Shown one piece after another: positions 58,410 through 64,000 of a stretch of DNA of 64,000 nt; position 1 is the stretch's first letter; each line of letters opens with the position of its first letter. Made by a program: the position numbers and the translations under genes. This stretch comes from DATKRB01 sp036501425 (GTDB lineage Bacteria; Actinomycetota; Acidimicrobiia; Acidimicrobiales; RAAP-2): the NCBI GenBank assembly GCA_036501425.1, contig DASYAI010000016.1:1-64000 (forward strand), written 5' to 3'. The notes beneath the pieces were generated by a model, which was given only the letters and a program-made list of their open reading frames with translations, was not told where the DNA came from and ran no database searches.

Positions 58410-59821
58410 CGGCGCCCGAGCAGGTCGTGGAAGGCCGTGTAGTTGCCGACGAACTGCACGGTCGGCAGGCGACCGTCCGGCCCCGGGCGGGTGTCGCGGT
58501 CCGCGCAGTCCCCGCCCCAGCCGGGTCCGCCGGCCGCGCCCACGGCTGCCCCGACGTCGGGGACCGTGCGGTGCTCCACCCCGGCGTAGTGGAGACGGAC
58601 CGACAGGTCGCTCGCCCGATCCCCGCTCGCCACCACCCGCCGGCCCGCCAGCACCTCGAACGGCACGTCCCACAGCCACGACGGGTCGCGGCCGTCGGCG
58701 ACCCGGGCGTTGATCGCCACCACGATCGGCTCGTCGCCCCCTCCGACCAGGTCCAGCAGCTCGGTCCAACCGGCCGGGTTCTTCGCCAGCAGGAGCCGGA
58801 CCCGCACCGGACCGAACGACCGCAGGGCGAAGCGCCCGGCGACCTCCGACAGCCCGGCCACGGCGCTCAGCGCGTCCCCGGCGTCGACGTCGAGGGCTTC
58901 GGCCGCCACCACGGCGATCAGGGCGTTGGCTTGGTTGAACCGGCCCGGCAGCTCGAGCTGCAGCGCCCGACGCCGGCCGTCCGCCCACGCCACGGCGGTC
59001 CGGCCGTCGGTGGTCTCGAGCCAGGCATGGGCCGGGGGACGAGCCAGGGCGCACGAGGTGCAGTGCCACCCGCCCGCCACCGGCGGCGAGGACGAGACGC
59101 CGGGGGCGGCGCCCGGACCTGGCCGGTCGGTCGCGAAGGCGATCCGTCCCGAGCAGGCCGGGCACCCCGTAGCGTCGTGGCGCCAGCCGAGACCGCCGGC
59201 CGAGACCCAGAGGTTCCCGGGTCGCCCGGCCGCCCCGAACACCACCAGGGGATCGTCGGCGTTGGCCACGACCCGCACACCTGGGGCGGATTCGAGCGCT
59301 CCGCGCCAGCGCTCGGCCAGCATCCGCACTTCGTTGGTGCGGTCCAGCTGGTCACGCGAGAGGTTGAGGAGGACCACCATCTCCGGCCGCAGCTCGGCCA
59401 CCTGGCGACCGAGGTAGGCCTCGTCGACCTCCAGCACCGCCGGTGCCCCCCGTGGTCCGCCCACCAGGCTGGCCAAGTGCCCGGCCGGCATGTTGGCCCC
59501 CGTCGCGTTGGTGACCACCCCGGTGCCCGAGGCGGCCAACGCCCGGGCGAGCAGGGCGGTGGTCGTGGTCTTGCCGTTGGTGCCGCTCACCAGCACCACC
59601 CGGCGGTCCCGGGCGAGGCGCGCCAGGATCGACGGGTCGATGACCAGCCCGATCCGGCCACCGGCCACCGTGCCACCGCCCAGCCCGAGGCGACGCGAGA
59701 GCGCGTTGAGGGCCCGGGTCGCACCGACGGCTGCCGCGCCGCGCAGCCGGACGAGGACGTGCCCGTCGCCCGCCGGCGATCCGGTGCCGTCGCCGGGGGG
59801 GGTGCGCCCAGGACCGGCCAC
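58406..59821 (-). CDS. murT: Lipid II isoglutaminyl synthase, ligase subunit MurT
   Basis: The product is 471 aa, a Mur-ligase-family protein. The P-loop SGTNGKTTT is near residues 79-87, NLSRDQLDRTNEV near residue 155 is typical of MurT, and a four-Cys zinc insertion (CPAC and CTSC) lies around 220-265. The C-terminal DUF1727 part holds the Asp-rich catalytic region. With GatD it amidates the glutamate in the stem peptide of lipid II at the cytoplasmic face of the membrane. The GTG start at 59821 gives normal length. Confidence 0.94.
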   Translation of the reverse strand: MAGPGRTPPGDGTGSPAGDGHVLVRLRGAAAVGATRALNALSRRLGLGGGTVAGGRIGLVIDPSILARLARDRRVVLVSGTNGKTTTTALLARALAASGTGVVTNATGANMPAGHLASLVGGPRGAPAVLEVDEAYLGRQVAELRPEMVVLLNLSRDQLDRTNEVRMLAERWRGALESAPGVRVVANADDPLVVFGAAGRPGNLWVSAGGLGWRHDATGCPACSGRIAFATDRPGPGAAPGVSSSPPVAGGWHCTSCALARPPAHAWLETTDGRTAVAWADGRRRALQLELPGRFNQANALIAVVAAEALDVDAGDALSAVAGLSEVAGRFALRSFGPVRVRLLLAKNPAGWTELLDLVGGGDEPIVVAINARVADGRDPSWLWDVPFEVLAGRRVVASGDRASDLSVRLHYAGVEHRTVPDVGAAVGAAGGPGWGGDCADRDTRPGPDGRLPTVQFVGNYTAFHDLLGRR

Positions 59822-59979
59822 GCCCGCCGACGATACCCGGCGTCAGCGGCGACCCTCGAAGAACCCCGCGAGGCTCCGGCCGGTCCCCGCCGCCGGCCCG
59901 AGGGGGACCCGATGTGCCCGGACCGCCCGGCGCCCCGGTCGGATCACCGACCAGGGCGACCGGACGGACCCCGGACGCG

Positions 59980-60015
59980 GTGAAGGGATCGCCGGGGGGG
60001 AGGCGATCCCTTCAC
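59980..60015. terminator. Perfect 14-bp hairpin
   Basis: GTGAAGGGATCGCC at 59980-59993 pairs fully with GGCGATCCCTTCAC at 60002-60015 over an eight-base G-rich loop. It has no T-run. It sits 5' of both neighbouring genes, where a terminator of a known gene is not expected, so it may be a leader structure, a terminator of an unseen transcript, or a protein site. Confidence 0.6.
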
Positions 60016-60116
60016 ACGACCAGCGAGGAACGGAGGGGGGGTTCCATGTCCTGCGGTCTGAAACCCATTGTGGAGGACGCGGGGCAATCTGTCAAGCAGC
60101 TTTCGGAGATAGTTCA

Positions 60117-60133
60117 CATCATTTAGAATGATG
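60117..60133. promoter_or_regulatory. 17-base palindrome upstream of the LysR gene
   Basis: CATCATT and AATGATG form a perfect inverted repeat around a three-base centre, 40 bases before the GTG. It sits within an AT-rich patch in otherwise GC-rich DNA. LysR proteins often bind such sites to control themselves. Confidence 0.5.
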
Positions 60134-60173
60134 AATCGATGAGCGCCGACAACTGCCCGGATCGCTGAGCGCG

Positions 60174-61184
60174 GTGGACCTCAAACACCTGCAAGCGTTG
60201 ATCGGCATCGCCGAGTGCGGGAGCTTTTCGGCCGCCGCCGAGTCGATCGGGACCGTGCAGTCCAACATCTCGGCCCACGTGGCCCGGCTCGAGCGGGAGC
60301 TCGACGTGGTGCTCGTCGACCGGTCGACGGGCCGGCTGACCGAGGAGGGCGAGGTGGTCGTGGCCCGGGCCCGGCGCATGATGGCGGAGCTGGACGCGAT
60401 GGCGGCCGACGTCGTCTCGTTGCGCCAAGAGGTCTCGGGAACGGTGCGGGCCGGCATGATCGGCACGACGGGGCGGTGGCTCGTTCCCGAGCTCTTCGCC
60501 CGGCTCCGGGCCCGCCACCCGCACGTCCACCTCAACGTCACCGACGGCTCGAACAGCACGCTCGAGCCCCAGGTCGTCACCGGGCAGCTGGACCTGGCCG
60601 TGGTCAGCCTGCCGGTACGGGGCGACGAGCTGGCGGTCACGCCCCTGTTCGAAGAGGACCTGATGCTCGTCGTGCCCTCGGACCACCCGTTGGCCCTCGC
60701 GGCCCGGCACACCGTGTTCGGCGTCACCGCCGACGGCCGATCGGCGGCTTCCCACGACGATCCCCTTCCCATCTCGGCGCTGGCCGACCTCGAGCTGCTG
60801 CTGCCGATGCCGGGAACGGTCCTGCGCAACGAGATCGACGCGGTGGTGAAGCCGACCGGCATCACGCTGCGGCCCTCGATCGAGCTCGACGGCGTGCGGA
60901 TGCTGGCCTCCCTCACCTTCGACGGGTACGGGCCGTCGATCCTTCCGGCGGCCGCGGTGCCCGAGCACCTGCGCGACCAGTTCCGGCTGCTGCCCCTCCA
61001 GGGTTTCCCGCGCCGGGGCGTCGGGATCGTGGTGCGGAGCCGGGGGATGCCCTCCTCCCCCACCCGGGTGCTCATCGACGTCCTCCACGAGACCGTGCGC
61101 GACTGCAGCAGCATGCCCGGGCTGCACCCGGTCCGATCGGTCGAGGAACGGCGGACCCGGACACCCCGCTCCGCCGCGGTCTGA
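60174..61184 (+). CDS. LysR-family transcriptional regulator
   Basis: The product is 336 aa. The winged helix-turn-helix DLKHLQALIGIAECGSFSAAAE at the N-terminus with QSNISAHVARLERELDVVLVDR is typical. From about residue 90 a periplasmic-binding-like effector domain follows, with a 15-residue insertion around 185-195. The GTG start at 60174 begins the domain. The effector and targets are unknown. It may regulate the tldD/pmbA pair just downstream, though a 104-base gap separates them. Confidence 0.92.
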   Translation: MDLKHLQALIGIAECGSFSAAAESIGTVQSNISAHVARLERELDVVLVDRSTGRLTEEGEVVVARARRMMAELDAMAADVVSLRQEVSGTVRAGMIGTTGRWLVPELFARLRARHPHVHLNVTDGSNSTLEPQVVTGQLDLAVVSLPVRGDELAVTPLFEEDLMLVVPSDHPLALAARHTVFGVTADGRSAASHDDPLPISALADLELLLPMPGTVLRNEIDAVVKPTGITLRPSIELDGVRMLASLTFDGYGPSILPAAAVPEHLRDQFRLLPLQGFPRRGVGIVVRSRGMPSSPTRVLIDVLHETVRDCSSMPGLHPVRSVEERRTRTPRSAAV

Positions 61185-61288
61185 CTCGCCCCGCCATGGG
61201 TCCTCGACGTCTGGTGGAGGTCGATGGTCGGGCACCCCACCTCCACCGCCGCCACCGTGGGGTCCCGGGGGCCGGTAGCGTTCAGCAC

Positions 61289-62881
61289 GTGCCCGCCAAC
61301 CCCTCCGACCCGCACCCACCGGCCGGACCATCGCCCGGCGGTCCCCCGTTGCGGGGAGCCGACGCCGGGGACGCCGGGCGCCCATTCGGCGACCTCGACG
61401 AGGCCCGGCGCGACGAGCTGCACGCCGCGGTGCTGGAGGCGGCCCAGTCCTTGGGCTGTAGCCACGCCGAGGTGCGCACCGAGCAATTGCGATCACAGGG
61501 CCTGCGCCTTCGCGACGGCCATCTCGAGACCGCGGCCGACGACACCGAGCGGGGCATCGGCGTGCGGGTGGTCTACGACGGCGTGATCGGGTTCGCCGCC
61601 ACGGTGGCCACCGACGTCGACGCCGTGGTGGCGCTGGCCTCCCAGGCCGTCCACGGCGCCCGGGTCTGCGCCCGGGCCGCCCCGACACGGATCGAGCTGG
61701 CCCCCCAGCCCTCGCTCGGGCGGGTCCGTTGGGTGGCTCCCCATGCCCTCGACCCGGTGGAGGTGCCGCTGGCCGACAAGGTGTCCCTGCTCGCCGAATG
61801 GAGCCACCGATTGCTGCGGTCATCCAGCGTCGACCACGTCGGCGCGTCGGTGCTGTCGGTGACCGAGGACAAGCACTACGCCGACCTCAACGGCACCGTC
61901 GCGCTCCAGCGGCGGGTGCGGGTCCACCCGGCCGTCGAGGCGGTCGGGCTGGGGGGCGGCGGATCCGGGTTCGAGACGATGCGCACGCTGGCCCCGCCGG
62001 TGGGGCGGGGATGGGAGTACCTGTTGGGCACCGGTTGGGACTGGGACGCCGAGCTGGCCGAGCTGCCCGAGCTGCTCGCCGCCAAGCTGGTGGCGCCGTC
62101 GGTCGAGCCCGGGTCCTACGACCTGGTCGTCGACCCGACCAACCTGTGGTTGACCATCCACGAGTCCATCGGCCACGCGACCGAGCTCGACCGGGCGATG
62201 GGCTACGAGGCGGCGTACGCGGGTACCTCCTTCGCCACCCCCGACCGGCTGGGGACGCTTCGCTACGGCTCGCCGCTGCTGGAGGTGACCGGCGACCGGA
62301 CGACCCCCTTCGGGCTGGCGACGGTGGCGGTGGACGACGAGGGCGTGGTTGCCCAGTCCTTCGATCTGGTGCGGGAGGGCACGCTCGTCGGCTACCAGCT
62401 CGACCGGGCCATCGCCGGCACGGCGGGGCTGGGTTCGTCCAACGGGTGCGCGTTCGCCGACTCCCCCCTGCACGTGCCCATGCAGCGGATGGCCAACGTC
62501 TCGTTGGCCTCGGCGCCCGAGGTGGGCCCGAGCACCGAGGAGCTCATCGGCGGGGTCGACCGGGGCATCTACGTGGTCGGGGACAAGAGCTGGTCGATCG
62601 ACATGCAGCGCTACAACTTCCAGTTCACCGGCCAGCGGTTCTTCGCCATCGAGCACGGGGAGGTGACCGGCCAGGTCAAGGACGTGGCCTACCAAGCCAC
62701 CACCACCGAGTTCTGGGGTTCGCTCGAGGCGGTGGGCGGTACCGCGACGTACCGCCTCGGTGGCGCGTTCAACTGCGGCAAGGGGCAGCCCGGCCAGGTG
62801 GCGCCGGTCAGTCACGGGTGCCCGTCGGTCCTGGTCCGGTCGGTGAATGTGCTCAACGCCCGGGCCGAGGCCGGACGTTGA
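61289..62881 (+). CDS. tldD: TldD/PmbA family metalloprotease (TldD-like)
   Basis: The product is 530 aa. LWLTIHESIGHATELDRA near residue 290 carries the HExxxH zinc site of TldD. The N-terminal domain begins at about residue 35 (LDEARRDELHAAVLEAA), and GSYDLVVDPTNLW and FGLATVAVDDEG are conserved blocks. TldD with TldE/PmbA forms a heterodimeric protease that degrades unfolded or modified peptides in the cytoplasm. The GTG start at 61289 gives a Pro-rich extension. A later start is possible. The next gene lies 16 bases downstream. Confidence 0.93.
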   Translation: MPANPSDPHPPAGPSPGGPPLRGADAGDAGRPFGDLDEARRDELHAAVLEAAQSLGCSHAEVRTEQLRSQGLRLRDGHLETAADDTERGIGVRVVYDGVIGFAATVATDVDAVVALASQAVHGARVCARAAPTRIELAPQPSLGRVRWVAPHALDPVEVPLADKVSLLAEWSHRLLRSSSVDHVGASVLSVTEDKHYADLNGTVALQRRVRVHPAVEAVGLGGGGSGFETMRTLAPPVGRGWEYLLGTGWDWDAELAELPELLAAKLVAPSVEPGSYDLVVDPTNLWLTIHESIGHATELDRAMGYEAAYAGTSFATPDRLGTLRYGSPLLEVTGDRTTPFGLATVAVDDEGVVAQSFDLVREGTLVGYQLDRAIAGTAGLGSSNGCAFADSPLHVPMQRMANVSLASAPEVGPSTEELIGGVDRGIYVVGDKSWSIDMQRYNFQFTGQRFFAIEHGEVTGQVKDVAYQATTTEFWGSLEAVGGTATYRLGGAFNCGKGQPGQVAPVSHGCPSVLVRSVNVLNARAEAGR

Positions 62882-62897
62882 GCACGGAGGTCCGCCG

Positions 62898-64000
62898 ATG
62901 ACCCCGGCCCCCGCGGCCGGGTTGCCGGCGCCCCACGAGGTGGTCGAGGCGGCGCTGGACGCCGCGGGGGGCCGTGGCTGCGTGGTCGTGGTGGAGGAGT
63001 CCAACGAGGCCGAGGTCCGCTTTGCCAACAACAGCGTCACCACCAACGGGCTGCGCCGGGACCGCCGGGTGACGGTGGTGAGCTTCGCCGAGGTGGCGGG
63101 GGGCGTGAGCGCGGGCGTGGCCCGCCATGGCGGGGACGTCGACGTCGAGTCCCTGGTGGCCGCGGCCCGCGCCGACGCGCTGGGGTCCGAGCCGGCCGAC
63201 GACGCGGCGCCGTTGCTCGGACCCGGTGATGTCGTGGTGCCCGCTGGGGGTCGAGGGGTCCAGCGGTTCGAGGACCCCCCCGGACGCAGCGATCTCGGAG
63301 TGCTCGACGGGGTGCTGAGCGGGCTCGGAGCGGCGTTCGAACGGGCCGGGCGGCCCGGGGTCGACCGGGTCCTGGCCGGGTTCGCCGAGCACGGGGTCTC
63401 CACGGTGTACCTCGGGACCTCGACCGGTGTGCGGCTGGCCCACCGCCAGCCCACCGGAGCCCTTCACCTGGTCGCCCGGAGCCGGGACGGGAGCCGTTCG
63501 GCGTGGGCCGGCCGCGGCACCGAAAGGTTCGCCGACGTGTCGGTCGACGAGCTGGAGGAGCAGCTGGCCGGCCGGCTCGAGGTGGCCCGGAACCGGATCG
63601 ACGTGGCCGCCGGGCGCCACCAGACGGTGCTCCCGCCCGAGGCGACCGCCGATCTGATGGTCGCGCTGGTCGAAGCCATGGGAGGCCAGGACGCCGAGGA
63701 CGGCCGCACCGTGTTCTCGCGCCGAGGCGGCGGGACGCGGGTGGGCGAGGTCGTGGCTCGTCTGCCGTTCGACCTGCGCAGCGACCCGGCTGAGGCCGGG
63801 CTGGCGTGCACGCCGTTCGTGGTGGCGTCGGCCTCCAGCGCCGAGCAGTCGGTGTTCGACAACGGCCTGCCGCTCGCCCGCACCAACTGGGTGCGCGCCG
63901 GACGGCTCGAGCGGCTGCGCTACCACCGGGCCGGGGCAGCCCGCTCGCAGGTCGAGCCGACCCCACCGATCGACAACGTGACGCTCGAGCTGCCCGGCGC
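62898..64000 (+). CDS. pmbA: TldE/PmbA-like protein, 3' end outside window
   Basis: About 367 codons are visible with no stop before the window ends. The ATG at 62898 follows GGAGGTCCGCCG, a strong ribosome site. VEESNEAEVRFANNSVTTNGLRR near residue 32 and the region with HQTVLPPEATADLMVAL are typical of the PmbA/TldE partner, which lacks the metal motif. It should form the second subunit with the upstream TldD. The C-terminal part cannot be checked. Confidence 0.9.
   Translation, partial: MTPAPAAGLPAPHEVVEAALDAAGGRGCVVVVEESNEAEVRFANNSVTTNGLRRDRRVTVVSFAEVAGGVSAGVARHGGDVDVESLVAAARADALGSEPADDAAPLLGPGDVVVPAGGRGVQRFEDPPGRSDLGVLDGVLSGLGAAFERAGRPGVDRVLAGFAEHGVSTVYLGTSTGVRLAHRQPTGALHLVARSRDGSRSAWAGRGTERFADVSVDELEEQLAGRLEVARNRIDVAAGRHQTVLPPEATADLMVALVEAMGGQDAEDGRTVFSRRGGGTRVGEVVARLPFDLRSDPAEAGLACTPFVVASASSAEQSVFDNGLPLARTNWVRAGRLERLRYHRAGAARSQVEPTPPIDNVTLELPG

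Larger units (their letters stand above)
59822..60173. other. Divergent spacer between murT and the LysR gene
   Basis: These 352 bases hold no gene I can support. They contain a perfect hairpin (59980-60015) and a 17-base palindrome (60117-60133), both listed separately. The part near the LysR gene is clearly richer in AT than the rest and is the likely promoter region. Confidence 0.7.

Overview
This window is very GC-rich, densely packed chromosomal DNA from an actinobacterium. The markers are a mycothiol ligase (mshC), an F420:NADPH oxidoreductase (npdG), an InhA-type enoyl reductase, a phosphatidylinositol-phosphate-synthase-type enzyme next to HIT and thrS, Lsr2, and MurT/GatD. The class Acidimicrobiia is a reasonable guess, but that is inference.

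Layout. 1-7.8 kb: housekeeping. A truncated CDP-alcohol phosphatidyltransferase, an EF-G-like GTPase, and a leftward operon npdG-mshC-thrS-HIT, then inhA/fabI. 7.8-28.5 kb: a nearly complete cobalamin supercluster in two divergent operons. Leftward, behind a cobalamin riboswitch (18331-18480): cobU-cobS-cobD-cobC-cobQ-cobN-chlI/D. Rightward: cobO-cobB-ABC exporter-cobI-cobM-cobL-cbiG/cobJ-cobH/cbiX. Most adjacent cob genes share 4-bp start/stop overlaps. The cluster carries both an early cobalt chelatase (CbiX, fused to CobH) and a late CobN-type chelatase. cobK, cobF/cbiD, cobG and cobT are not in the window.

28.5-42.3 kb: mixed genes. A membrane acyltransferase with SGNH domain, a MaoC-like protein whose catalytic His is replaced, Lsr2, a coiled-coil membrane protein, a tyrosine phosphatase, an orphan solute-binding protein, a GH76-like glycosidase, and an ABC transporter/two-component operon. 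42.3-48.7 kb: a ragged, lower-density stretch with gene remnants (SRAP fragment, formyltransferase with an in-frame TGA, frameshifted secreted protein, C-terminal piece of a tyrosine recombinase) ending at tRNA-Val(CAC). It looks like a decayed integrated element.

48.8-56.7 kb: a TetR regulator with palindromic operator-like sites faces a four-gene, translationally coupled operon: fatty acyl-CoA reductase-HAD fusion, zinc alcohol dehydrogenase, LarA-like (DUF2088) protein and PlsC-type acyltransferase. This is the best candidate for an undescribed pathway, probably lipid-related. 56.7-64 kb: an NRDE protein, GatD/MurT for lipid II amidation, a LysR regulator with an upstream palindrome, and a TldD/PmbA protease pair (the latter cut by the window end).
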